Shown in pieces: positions 8,422 to 16,503 of a stretch of DNA of 45,726 nucleotides. This DNA is from Actinomycetes bacterium (GTDB lineage Bacteria > Actinomycetota > Acidimicrobiia > Acidimicrobiales > Palsa-688). The DNA is taken from positions 1-45,726 of the forward strand of contig JAKAQB010000023.1 of NCBI GenBank assembly GCA_021811865.1, in the 5' to 3' direction. A program made the translations under genes and the position numbers. The first letter of the stretch is position 1; each line of letters starts with the position of its first letter. A model generated the notes under the pieces. The model had not been told where the DNA came from, did not search any database, and worked only from the letters and a program-made list of their open reading frames with translations.

Positions 8422-11292
8422 TCAGCTCGGGAGGTAGGCCTTCCGCCTCGGCTTCACCGGTCGCATGAGGAACTCCGGTCGGCGCTCGCCCCCCGGACCG
8501 GTCGTCGGCCTCGTCATGGCGAGCCACTCGCGGTAGACCTCCCGAGAGCGTCGCCGGTCGACGTAGACGTCACCGTAATGGTCCTCCGGCCGCGACGGTT
8601 CGAGCGTGACCTGCTGGAGCCAGCAGTTCATACCCGAGAGCGGGTCCGGCTGGACGGCGAAGGCGAGGTTCTGGTGGACACCGGGATCGCTCCAGAAGAT
8701 GCGCTCGGAGTCCGGGTCGCCCGAGACGAAGGGCTGGACGTGGCTGCGGTAGCGGAGAAGCCAGGTGTCCGGGCCGCCGGGATGGGTGAGGTCCACCTCA
8801 CCGCTCGCCCAGCGGCTCCCCTCGCTCTCGTGCAGGCGCCAGCGACCCATGTGGTGGCTGAGGGCGCACACGCCCGGCCGGATCCCGTCGGTGACCCAGG
8901 CGCGCACGACGAAGTAGCCGATGGTGGTGACGATCCGCACGAGGTCACCGCTCTCGACACTGTGGCGGGCGGCGTCGGCGGGGTGGAGCCACAGCGGGTG
9001 GGAGTTGGCGAGCTCGTTCAGGTACTTGGCGTTGCCCGACCGGGTGTGGATGAGCACCGGCAGGCGGAAGGTGGGGACGAGGATCAGCTGACCTCCCTCG
9101 AGGTCGGTGCGCCGGCGCGAGACGTGCGACTCGATGTAGCCGGGCGTGGCGTACTCGGCCCAGCCCCAGTCGCGCATGGAGGGCGAGTACACCTCGAGCC
9201 GCCGGGACGGAGTGGGGAAACCGACCGTGACGGTGCCGTCCTCGTGGCGCACCCCGAGCGAGCCCGCCTCGCCGATGAGCGGAGGCTCGTCTTCCGGCCC
9301 GGAGGGGCGCCGCATGACTCCCTGCTCGTCCTCGACGGCGCCGGCGAGCTCCTCGCCCGACATCACCCGCTCATCGAGGCGGTAAGCGCCGTCGCCGACG
9401 GGGACGGCTCCGAACTTGCGCATGTACTCGAGCGGCGTCAGCCCGGCGGCTCTCGCCTTGTCGGGCAGCCCCGGCACCTCGTTCTCGAAGATCCACCGGT
9501 AGTACTCGTCGACCCTGACCTTCTCCCCCGGGCGGTAGGGCGACTCGAAGTGGCGCCGGATCCCGAGGCTGCCGTCCGGGTCGATCCGCCACGACAGGTC
9601 GAACCAGAACTCGTTCTCCTCCCAGACCTCGCCGGGGTTGGCATCCCGGGTGTCGGCGAGGGGCTGGCCGAGCTTCTCCATCGCAACCCGGCGCACGGGC
9701 TGGCGGAAGCTCAGCCAGCTGCCGGCGTGGGTCTCGTACGACACGGTGTCGTGGCGCTCGGGCGCGTGGCCCATCGGCAGGACGTAGTCGGCGAATGCGG
9801 CCGTCTCGGACCAGGTGGGCGTGAGCGCCACGTGCAGGCCGACCTTGTCGGGGTCCGTCAGGGCATCGACCCAGGTGAAGCCGTCCGGAGCCGTCCAGAT
9901 GGGGTTCCACACCCTCGAGAAGTAGACGGCGAGGCGCCCGCGACCCTCTTCGAGGAAGTGCGGGAGCAGGACCGACATCTCGTTGGTGGCGAGCGGGTAC
10001 TCGGCCGGCCAGGTGAGCCCGTTCCAGTGGTCGTGAGCTTCCGGCACGGTCGGGCCCTTCGGGATGAACTTGTTCCATCCGTTCGGGCTCGTACCGCCGC
10101 GAGTGCCGATCGACCCCGTGAGGGCGAGGAGAAACCACAGTGCGCGGGCTACCTGCCATCCACCGAGGTTCCCGGCGCACGCCGAGCGCCACACGTGCGC
10201 CGCCAGGCGGTGGTCGCACTCGGCGACGAGGTGGGCCAGCTCCTCGATCTGGGCCGGGTCGATGTCGGCCTCGCCGGCGGCGAACTCGAAGGTGTACGAG
10301 GAGTAGTCCTCCTCGAGGCGCTCGAGGAAGCTCTCGAAGCTCACGGGCGCCTCCGGGTGCAGGTTCGCCAGGTAGTCCCTCCAGTTGAACCAGCGGCGGA
10401 CGTACTCGTGGTCGATCCGGCCCGTGCGGAGCAGGTACGAGGCGATCGAGAGGAGGATGGCGGCCTCGCTGCCGGGCCACGGCGACAGCCAGAGATCGGC
10501 GTGGGCGGCGGTGTTGGAGAGCCGGGGGTCGATGACGACGAGCTTGGCGCCGTCCATCTTCCCCTCCATGATCCGCTGGGCGTGCGGGTTGAAGTAGTGG
10601 CCGGTCTCGAGATGGCTCGAGAGCAGCAGGATGACCTTGGCGTTGGCGTGGTCCGGGCTCGGACGGTCGTAGCCGGTCCACAACGTCATGCCGAAGCGGG
10701 CGCCCGAGGAGCACACGTTGGTGTGGCTGTTGTGCCCGTCGACGCCCCATGCCTGCAGGAACCGCTCGGCGAAGCCGTCCTCCCCCGGCCGGCCGACGTG
10801 GTACATGACCTCCTCCGGGTGGCCCTCGGTGATGGCGCGGCGGATGCGGCCGGCGATGTCCTCGAGGGCCTCCTCCCACGAGACGCGCTCCCACTTCCCG
10901 CCGCCACGCTCGCCCGTCCGCCGGAGCGGGTGGAGGATGCGCTCGGGGTCGTCGAGCTGGTTGACGGTAGCGGGACCCTTGGCGCAGTTGCGACCCCTCG
11001 AGCCGGGATGGGCCGGGTTGCCCTCGAGCTTGCGGATCGACAGGTCGGACTTGTCGACGTAGGCGAGCAGTCCGCAGCCCGACTCGCAGTTGAAGCACGT
11101 GGTGGGCACCAGCATGTACTCGTGCGGCACCTTGCGCGGGTGGGCCCGGGCGTCGTGCTCGACGTGGTGGTCCCAGTCCTCGACCGGCGGGAAGTTGGCG
11201 AGGTGCTCGTGGTTGCGGGCACCGGGGAGGGACACCCCCGACAGCCCTGCTCCATGCTCCTCGCTCTCGGGCTCGGGCTCGTTGCGCGGCAT
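8422..11292 (-). CDS. Bis-MGD molybdenum oxidoreductase catalytic subunit, sulfur-compound type (SoeA/PsrA-like)
   Basis: A 956-residue member of the DMSO-reductase superfamily. A [4Fe-4S] site is formed by Cys66, Cys69, Cys73 and Cys103 (CFNCESGC ... NCAKG), then the MopB core (about 130-700) and the C-terminal dinucleotide-binding domain (about 760-956). Cys194 in HTNVCSSGARFG is the likely Mo ligand, which excludes DMSO-reductase (Ser) and NarG (Asp) types and fits polysulfide, thiosulfate, sulfite (SoeA) or arsenate enzymes. No Tat or other signal peptide is present, so it should act in the cytoplasm, as SoeA does and PsrA/PhsA do not. The start is fixed by AAGGAG six bases before the ATG. 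It lies 11 bases after the ferredoxin-NrfD gene and downstream of the MBL/rhodanese gene, which favours sulfur chemistry. The substrate is inferred, not shown. Confidence 0.85.
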   Translation of the reverse strand: MPRNEPEPESEEHGAGLSGVSLPGARNHEHLANFPPVEDWDHHVEHDARAHPRKVPHEYMLVPTTCFNCESGCGLLAYVDKSDLSIRKLEGNPAHPGSRGRNCAKGPATVNQLDDPERILHPLRRTGERGGGKWERVSWEEALEDIAGRIRRAITEGHPEEVMYHVGRPGEDGFAERFLQAWGVDGHNSHTNVCSSGARFGMTLWTGYDRPSPDHANAKVILLLSSHLETGHYFNPHAQRIMEGKMDGAKLVVIDPRLSNTAAHADLWLSPWPGSEAAILLSIASYLLRTGRIDHEYVRRWFNWRDYLANLHPEAPVSFESFLERLEEDYSSYTFEFAAGEADIDPAQIEELAHLVAECDHRLAAHVWRSACAGNLGGWQVARALWFLLALTGSIGTRGGTSPNGWNKFIPKGPTVPEAHDHWNGLTWPAEYPLATNEMSVLLPHFLEEGRGRLAVYFSRVWNPIWTAPDGFTWVDALTDPDKVGLHVALTPTWSETAAFADYVLPMGHAPERHDTVSYETHAGSWLSFRQPVRRVAMEKLGQPLADTRDANPGEVWEENEFWFDLSWRIDPDGSLGIRRHFESPYRPGEKVRVDEYYRWIFENEVPGLPDKARAAGLTPLEYMRKFGAVPVGDGAYRLDERVMSGEELAGAVEDEQGVMRRPSGPEDEPPLIGEAGSLGVRHEDGTVTVGFPTPSRRLEVYSPSMRDWGWAEYATPGYIESHVSRRRTDLEGGQLILVPTFRLPVLIHTRSGNAKYLNELANSHPLWLHPADAARHSVESGDLVRIVTTIGYFVVRAWVTDGIRPGVCALSHHMGRWRLHESEGSRWASGEVDLTHPGGPDTWLLRYRSHVQPFVSGDPDSERIFWSDPGVHQNLAFAVQPDPLSGMNCWLQQVTLEPSRPEDHYGDVYVDRRRSREVYREWLAMTRPTTGPGGERRPEFLMRPVKPRRKAYLPS

Positions 11293-11298
11293 CTGTCG

Positions 11299-11304
11299 CT
11301 CCTT
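11299..11304 (-). promoter_or_regulatory. Ribosome binding site that decides the Mo-oxidoreductase start
   Basis: AAGGAG, six bases before the ATG at 11292. It favours this ATG over the one five codons upstream (11307), which overlaps the previous stop. Confidence 0.7.
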
Positions 11305-12848
11305 CATGAGAGGGGGACGTCCTGTCCCGCCCGTACGAACGCGGACTCGTAGGCGAGCAGGGCCACCTGGCCGAGGAGGCCGCCGAGGGCCGCACTGCGC
11401 AACATGCGGCCCCTCGTCGCCGGCACCGCCAGCGCTGCCGCGGCGGCGCCGAGGCCGACTGCACCTCCCCAAAAGAGCCTGCGGTAGCGGCCCTTGGTGA
11501 TCATCCTGGCTCCCGTCTCGGCCTGCCTGGTCGAGTGCGGCCGGCCGTAGTCCGCCGCCAGCGTGGCGAGGTTGGCGGCCGACGAGGCGACGAAGGTCGT
11601 AGCGAGGGCCCGGGTGACCCGGGACGGCCCGCCGGTGAGGGCCGAGAGGGCGAGCAGGGCGCCGGAGCCGCCCTGCACGGCCTGGACGAGAAGGTGCGGG
11701 AGCAACAGCCGCGACTGCCACAGGTCCCGGCCCTCCGCCTGGCCGAAGAGGAAGGCCGTGTAGCCGGCGGCGGCGGCGGCCGTCGGGAGCGCCGCCACCC
11801 GCAGGGCGCGAAGAGCGACCGAGAAGGTCGCCGGGTCGAGGAGTCCGACCGACTCGGCGACGGCGGCGGCCAGCCAGCCGCCGGCGACGGCCGAGTAGCC
11901 CGCCAGGCAGACCGAGCCGAGGAAGAGCCAGGAGGTCGGGTTGGCCTTGGCGAAGATGTACCAGAAGCGCTCCGGGCGCTTCAGGTCCCAGACCAGCAGC
12001 ACGCCGGTGACCGCCGTGAAGCCCACGCCGACCGCCGGGGCGGCGAGCTTCAGCACCCCCTCTGCCGGAAGGCCGACGCCGAGCGCACCGGCCGTCACGA
12101 GGAGAGCCCCGGCGCCGACGCCCTTGGTCCACAGGTAGGTCGTGACCCGCCAGCCCCAGGGCCGCGGGTGGGCGGTGTTGAGGGTCGTGCGGGCTCCGGT
12201 CTCCGGGTCCACCACCAGGTCCTGGGCCACGTCCAGGCGGTGGGCGTCAGGCTCGGCGAACAGGTAGGAGGCGCCGACCGGCGCGAGGAGCGGGTCGAGC
12301 ACGGCCTGGTCGGCACCGACGTAGAAGACGTTCGGGCGCGTTCGCTGCTCGGGGGCCCGCACGACAGCCGGCTGGGTCGCCACCAGCTGGGCGATGCCGC
12401 TCTTCGGGTCGTCGAGGTCACCCGCCCAGATGGAGTGCGTCGGGCAGACGACGACGCAGGCGGGCTCGAGCCCGTCGTCGACCCGGTGGGCGCAGTAGTT
12501 GCACTTGGCGGCGGTGTGGGTGTCCTCGTCGATGTAGATGGCGTCGTACGGGCAGCCCTGCATGCAGCTCTTACAGCCGATGCAGCGGTCCCGGTCGAAG
12601 TCGACGATGCCGTCGTCCCGCTTGAACAGCGCCTTGGTAGGGCAGATCTTCACGCAGGGGGCGTCAGTGCAGTGGTTGCAGCGCAGCACCCCGAAGGACC
12701 GGGTCGAGGAGGGCCATGCACCCTTGTCGATGTACTTCACCCACGTGCGGAACTGGCCGACAGGCACCTGGTGCTCGGTCTTGCACGCGACCGTGCAGGC
12801 GTGGCAGCCGATGCAGGTCCGCTGGTCGATGGCGAAGCCGTAGCGCAA
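11304..12848 (-). CDS. Fused four-cluster ferredoxin and NrfD-type membrane subunit
   Basis: A 514-residue fusion of the two electron-transfer subunits of a complex-iron-sulfur molybdoenzyme. Residues 1-140 form a DmsB/PsrB-type ferredoxin with 16 Cys in four groups (C12/15/18/22, C57/60/65/69, C89/92/95/99, C116/119/131/135), enough for four [4Fe-4S] clusters. A linker (140-230) leads to an NrfD/PsrC-like membrane domain (about 231-514) with roughly eight helices and the family segment DLKRPERFWYI near 288. It should pass electrons between the catalytic subunit and the quinone pool. These are normally two genes. Start ATG; the stop lies 11 bases before the catalytic subunit start. There is no signal peptide, so the clusters sit on the cytoplasmic side. 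Confidence 0.87.
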   Translation of the reverse strand: MRYGFAIDQRTCIGCHACTVACKTEHQVPVGQFRTWVKYIDKGAWPSSTRSFGVLRCNHCTDAPCVKICPTKALFKRDDGIVDFDRDRCIGCKSCMQGCPYDAIYIDEDTHTAAKCNYCAHRVDDGLEPACVVVCPTHSIWAGDLDDPKSGIAQLVATQPAVVRAPEQRTRPNVFYVGADQAVLDPLLAPVGASYLFAEPDAHRLDVAQDLVVDPETGARTTLNTAHPRPWGWRVTTYLWTKGVGAGALLVTAGALGVGLPAEGVLKLAAPAVGVGFTAVTGVLLVWDLKRPERFWYIFAKANPTSWLFLGSVCLAGYSAVAGGWLAAAVAESVGLLDPATFSVALRALRVAALPTAAAAAGYTAFLFGQAEGRDLWQSRLLLPHLLVQAVQGGSGALLALSALTGGPSRVTRALATTFVASSAANLATLAADYGRPHSTRQAETGARMITKGRYRRLFWGGAVGLGAAAAALAVPATRGRMLRSAALGGLLGQVALLAYESAFVRAGQDVPLS

Positions 12849-12895
12849 GGTTCCTCCTAGTCGGGACTCCGGCGATGTCGGTCGGGGAAGGGCCC

Positions 12896-14275
12896 TCAGC
12901 GCCCCTGCTGGATGGCAAGGCCGAGCTCTCCGGCTCTGGTCCAGTCGTCGTCGACGAGCACGACTCCCCGCCCGAAACGCGCGAGGAGTGAGGCCGCGAT
13001 GGACGCCCGGAGGCCCGACGCGCAGTGCACCCAGAGCTCACCGTCGGGAAGCTCCCCGACGCGCTCCGCCAGCTCGAAGAACGGGACGTGCACCGCCCCG
13101 TCCAGGTGGCCGTCCGCCCATTCGGCGGCCCCCCGTACGTCGAGCACGATCTTGCCGCTGTCCGGCAAGCACGAGGCGAGGTCCTCGAAGGTGGCGACGG
13201 CATAGGAGCTGCCGCTCCCTTGCGTGAGCGCCTCCGGTGCGCCGACGGCGGCACCTGCGAGTTCGTCCACCCCGATCCGGGAGAGCTGGCGTCTCGCCTC
13301 GGCCACCTGCTCGGCCGTGTCGCCGACGAGCGTGACGGGGGCACCCCAGGGAAGCACCCAGCCGAAGTAGGTGGCGAAGGGATCGCCGAGCTCGATGGAG
13401 ACGGCCCCCCGGAGATGGTGCCGGGCGAAGGCGCGGCGCTGGCGGAGGTCGACCACCCACTCGCCCGCCTCGATGCGGCGGCGGAGCACGCGGCCGTCGA
13501 CCTGAGCGGGCGCCGAGAGGTCCGCGGCGGCAGGGCCGCCCGCGTTCAGGGGGGCCATGTGCACGTAGTAGCGCGGGTAGTCGCCGAGTCCCTCGGTCAG
13601 CCTCGCCACGAAGGCGTCCTCGTCCTCGGTGACGAGGGCCACGTTGCGGGAGCGTTCGTCGGCGATCGTCGAGGACTCCCCCGAGGTCTCCGTCGCCGCA
13701 CAGAAGCTCCCGAAGCCATGAGTGGGATGGACGCTCACATGCCCGGGCAGCTCCTCGGCGAGGCGGCGCACCGAGCGGTACTGGGCGCGAGTCAGCTCCT
13801 CGGTCCGCTCAGGGGCGATCAGGTCGGTGCGGCCGACGGCCCCGAAGAGCATCGACCCTCCGGTGAACACGGCCACGGGGTCGCCGGCGGCGTGGACGAC
13901 GTAGGAGAGGTGGTTCGGTGTGTGGCCCGGAGTGTGGCGGGCGACGACCGTGAACCCGCCCGCCGAGATGGTCTCGCCGTCGGCGATCGGCCGACGGGCG
14001 AAGCGGACCTCGTCGGCGCCGGGCACGCCGTACTCGGCCCCGGTCTCCTGCGCCAGGGCGAGGCCGCCCGTCACGTAGTCGTTGTGGAGGTGCGTCTCGA
14101 GCACGTGGGTCACCCGCAGGCTGCGGGAGCCGACCTCCTCGAGCAGCCGGTCGATGTCACGCTGCGGGTCGACGACGACGGCGGTGGACCCATCGTGCAC
14201 GACGTAGCTCCGGTCACCGAGCCCGGGCGTGTCGATGGTGACGACGTCGATGCCTGCTGTGGTGGACGGTTCCAT
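12896..14275 (-). CDS. MBL-fold hydrolase with two rhodanese domains (persulfide dioxygenase-like)
   Basis: A 459-residue protein: a metallo-beta-lactamase domain of the ETHE1/persulfide-dioxygenase group (1-240), then two rhodanese domains (about 255-345 and 358-459). Metal-site residues seen are His62, His64 and Asp66 (THLHNDY), His118 (TPGHTPNHL) and His183/His186 (HPTHGFG). The block usually read TGD is FTGG here (Gly140), so one of the three iron ligands of ETHE1 is absent, and dioxygenase activity is not certain. The first rhodanese domain has no Cys in its loop (VGDTAEQ) and should be inactive; the second has Cys418 in CASGLRAS. It is the first gene of the Mo-oxidoreductase operon (47-base gap). 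Start: ATG 14275, or the GTG just before it. Confidence 0.85.
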   Translation of the reverse strand: MEPSTTAGIDVVTIDTPGLGDRSYVVHDGSTAVVVDPQRDIDRLLEEVGSRSLRVTHVLETHLHNDYVTGGLALAQETGAEYGVPGADEVRFARRPIADGETISAGGFTVVARHTPGHTPNHLSYVVHAAGDPVAVFTGGSMLFGAVGRTDLIAPERTEELTRAQYRSVRRLAEELPGHVSVHPTHGFGSFCAATETSGESSTIADERSRNVALVTEDEDAFVARLTEGLGDYPRYYVHMAPLNAGGPAAADLSAPAQVDGRVLRRRIEAGEWVVDLRQRRAFARHHLRGAVSIELGDPFATYFGWVLPWGAPVTLVGDTAEQVAEARRQLSRIGVDELAGAAVGAPEALTQGSGSSYAVATFEDLASCLPDSGKIVLDVRGAAEWADGHLDGAVHVPFFELAERVGELPDGELWVHCASGLRASIAASLLARFGRGVVLVDDDWTRAGELGLAIQQGR

Positions 14276-14294
14276 CACCTGATGCCTACCCCAT

Positions 14295-14310
14295 GTACGA
14301 ATGTACGTAC
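14295..14310 (-). promoter_or_regulatory. Palindrome over the probable promoter of the MBL/rhodanese operon
   Basis: GTACG-N6-CGTAC, 20 bases upstream of the MBL/rhodanese start. On the minus strand the spacer is TACATT, a fair -10 hexamer, so a bound protein would cover the promoter. The GntR gene just upstream is the natural candidate regulator (inference). The site does not match a GntR consensus I can name with certainty. Confidence 0.45.
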
Positions 14311-14413
14311 CAGTCCGAGCGTGCTCACGGCGGCGGGATGCTCCTCAGAGGGGTGTCTGGCGGGTTCAGGCGCGGGTCACCTTACCCCGGCAGGTATGGC
14401 GGGTACATGCCGC

Positions 14414-14441
14414 CCCCCGGGGCGAGCTCGCGCCCCGGGGG
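14414..14441 (-). terminator. Terminator-like hairpin after the GntR gene
   Basis: A perfect 11-pair stem (CCCCCGGGGCG / CGCCCCGGGGG) with the loop AGCTCG, 36 bases past the GntR stop and before the MBL/rhodanese promoter. There is no U-run, as is common in high-GC actinobacteria. Confidence 0.5.
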
Positions 14442-14476
14442 CCGAGCGGAGGGTCGCCGCCCGAGCCGGCCGGCCG

Positions 14477-15301
14477 TCAGCGGCCGGGAACGGGCTCGGG
14501 CCGCCCGCCCGGGCGGCTGCTCGCCGAAGCGGGCGCCGCCGCACCCCCGGCCGGTGCCGGAGCCTCGAAGGAAGCGTCGAGGCGCCCCCTGCTCCAGCGG
14601 GAGACGAACTGGAAGCGGTCGGCCCGTACCACGCCGTGCCGCCACTCGACCGGGCTGGACCCCTCGCACGCCAACCGCTCGATGGCGAAGACGGCGGTGC
14701 GCGAGCGCAGCCCGAGTAGCTCGCCCTGCTCGGGCGTGGGAAGGACGGGCGTCACTCGCTCCCACCCCGAGTCCGGCCGGACGCCGCAGCGCGTCTCCAG
14801 CTCCCGGTAGAGGGCCGTCCGGTGGAAATCGACGTCGAGCAGCCCCCGGGCGACTCGGGACGGCAGCCACGAGCAGTCAAGCACCGCCGGGTTGCCATCG
14901 AGCAGGCGGAGACGCTCGAGGTAGACGAGCGGCTCGTGCGTCGCACAGCCGAGCATGGCGGATGCCGAGGGATCCTTGCGCTCCTCGAGGAACCGGACGA
15001 TGCTCTCTTGGACGAAGCCCTGCTCCTCAGCGGAGCGGTAGAGGCTGTAGAGCGCGCCCATCGACTGCTCGATGGGCCGCTCGAGCACGGAGGTCCCAAG
15101 GCCGCGGGTGCGCTCGACGAGGCCCTCCTGTTGAAGGTGACGGACCGCCTCGCGGACCGTCTGGCGGCTCACCTCGTACTGGCGGACGAGCTCCCGGTCG
15201 CTCGGGAACCGTGCGGCGAACTCTCCTGTCGAGAGGCGAGAGCGCAAGTCCCCCAGGATCTGTGCCCAGAGCGGCACGGGGCTGCGTCGGTCGACTCTCA
15301 C
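14477..15301 (-). CDS. GntR-family transcriptional regulator (HutC type)
   Basis: A 274-residue repressor-type protein. The winged helix (about 8-75) shows PLWAQILGDLRSRL, FPSDRELVRQYEVSRQTVREA and GLVERTRGLGTSV, the classic GntR pattern. An UTRA effector domain (about 90-245), with TALYRELETRCG and AVFAIERLA, would bind a small ligand. The tail is Ala/Pro-rich. The GTG at 15301 starts directly before the conserved N-terminus; the longer upstream frame is not protein-like. It sits upstream of, and on the same strand as, the sulfur-type operon with a terminator-like hairpin between, so it is a separate transcript and a candidate regulator of that operon. The ligand is unknown. Confidence 0.85.
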   Translation of the reverse strand: MRVDRRSPVPLWAQILGDLRSRLSTGEFAARFPSDRELVRQYEVSRQTVREAVRHLQQEGLVERTRGLGTSVLERPIEQSMGALYSLYRSAEEQGFVQESIVRFLEERKDPSASAMLGCATHEPLVYLERLRLLDGNPAVLDCSWLPSRVARGLLDVDFHRTALYRELETRCGVRPDSGWERVTPVLPTPEQGELLGLRSRTAVFAIERLACEGSSPVEWRHGVVRADRFQFVSRWSRGRLDASFEAPAPAGGAAAPASASSRPGGRPEPVPGR

Positions 15302-15359
15302 CCCACCAGTATGCGTGGCGGGCGGCACCCGACCGGGTGCTCGCCCCGCCCCGCTTCGA

Positions 15360-15524
15360 TCAGCGCCGCGAGAAGCGGTCGAAGAACGACCGGCGTCCCT
15401 CCGACTTCGCGTGTCCCTGGCAACGCTCCGACTTCGGAACGCCCCGCAGGACCTGCTCCACGTGCTGGCCGCAACCAGCCCACGTCGCCTTCCCACATGT
15501 CCTGCATCTCACCGCTCGGCACAT
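15360..15524 (-). CDS. Small Cys-rich protein (MCRAVRC family)
   Basis: A 54-residue protein with Cys2, Cys7, Cys10, Cys18 and Cys35 plus His21 and His38 (MCRAVRCRTCGKATWAGCGQ, then HVEQVLRGVP). Small proteins of this form recur in actinobacteria without known function. The CxxC and extra Cys/His could bind Zn or Cu. A strong AGGAGG (15535-15540) ten bases before the ATG supports translation. The promoter region upstream contains a CsoR-like palindrome over the -10 box, which would fit copper or persulfide control (inference). It ends 58 bases before the GntR start. Confidence 0.72.
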   Translation of the reverse strand: MCRAVRCRTCGKATWAGCGQHVEQVLRGVPKSERCQGHAKSEGRRSFFDRFSRR

Positions 15525-15559
15525 ACCGCGACGACCTCCTTCGGTTTCGGGTTTCGGAG

Positions 15560-15578
15560 AGTATACCCATACGGGTAT
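15560..15578 (-). promoter_or_regulatory. Promoter with CsoR-like operator upstream of the Cys-rich protein
   Basis: On the minus strand TATACT (15565-15560) is a near-consensus -10 box about 36 bases before the ATG. It overlaps the palindrome ATACCC-N4-GGGTAT (15563-15578). This is the half-site type bound by CsoR-family copper or persulfide repressors, such as the Bacillus copZA operator. No good -35 was seen, and no csoR gene is in the window. Confidence 0.5.
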
Positions 15579-15689
15579 GTAGCGAGACATCGGTCCGAGG
15601 CAGAATTCGCCCGCCGCGACGGGGAGAAGCGGCCGACGCGCGGAGAGTGGGCCGCTCCCGGTCGGCTGCTGACGGTCAGCCCGACGTGC

Positions 15690-16415
15690 TCAACGCGGCG
15701 CACGACGGCCGGCGTAGACGACCTGGCGCAGCTCTCTCCAGTAGACGTCGACCGCATCGAAGCCCGCCTCCCGGAGCATGCGGAGCTGCGGTTCGAGGGG
15801 GAGAAGGTGCCGGACGTGGGTCTCCCAGCGCGCCTGCTCCTCAGGGCTCTTGTGGCGACGACGGTCGGCTGCGGCCGGGTCGCGGGCCGTCTCGAGGCGC
15901 TGCCAGGCATCCTCCACCGCCGGGCTGTCCGCGCTCACCTCGTCGTAGTTGACGAACCATGCCCCCGGGGCGAGTCGCTCCAGGATCTCGGCGAAGAGCC
16001 CCTCCTTCCGGTCATCGGGAAGGTGATGCACGCAGAGCGAGGTGACGACCGCGTCAACGTCCTCGGATAGCTCGTCCGGCCAACGGCCGGCGGCGAGATC
16101 GAACTCCACGTAGCGGTAGCGGCCTTCGTAGGACCGGAGCGCCCGACGGCCCTCGGCCATCATCTGCGGGGAGTACTCCGTCAGAACGGCGGCGGCCGCA
16201 GGATAGGCGTCGAGCACCGCTTTCGACCCTGCGCCCGTCCCGGCGCCGAGGTCCACCACGGTGAACCTCTCGTTGCGGGCGAAGGGCAGCAGCTCAGCGA
16301 CGAAGCGGCGGGGCCAGACCCTCGAACGCTCCCGGTCCTGCGAGGCTGCCACCCACTCGGCGACGGGGGCATCCTGCTTCCATACCGCCTCGTTGGACTC
16401 GTAGCTCTCGGACAT
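15690..16415 (-). CDS. Class I SAM-dependent methyltransferase
   Basis: A 241-residue Rossmann-fold methyltransferase. Motif I is VVDLGAGTGAGS (about 54-65), the acidic strand end is VLTEYSP, and motif IV is AVVTSLCVHHLPDDRK, resembling the tRNA cmo5U/ubiquinone-type subgroup. The C-terminal part (WETHVRHLLPLEPQLRMLREAGF) is the usual cap for small-molecule substrates. The ATG is preceded by GAGG. It ends 165 bases before the Cys-rich protein start on the same strand. The substrate is unknown. Confidence 0.82.
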   Translation of the reverse strand: MSESYESNEAVWKQDAPVAEWVAASQDRERSRVWPRRFVAELLPFARNERFTVVDLGAGTGAGSKAVLDAYPAAAAVLTEYSPQMMAEGRRALRSYEGRYRYVEFDLAAGRWPDELSEDVDAVVTSLCVHHLPDDRKEGLFAEILERLAPGAWFVNYDEVSADSPAVEDAWQRLETARDPAAADRRRHKSPEEQARWETHVRHLLPLEPQLRMLREAGFDAVDVYWRELRQVVYAGRRAPR

Positions 16416-16503
16416 CGCCTCACCGTACGTCGCCCGCGCACCTACGGCGGCGCGGCGGTCCTCGGCACCGGCCTCCGGCCTCTCTCAGGCGAACGGGCAT
16501 CAT

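Noticed and set aside
8395..11352. Long plus-strand open frame (about 985 codons) across the Mo oxidoreductase gene
   Set aside because: Antisense of a gene with complete cluster and cofactor motifs; the product matches nothing.
9371..11464. Second minus-strand frame (about 697 codons) inside the Mo oxidoreductase
   Set aside because: Same strand but a different frame; very Arg/Pro-rich with no family motif.
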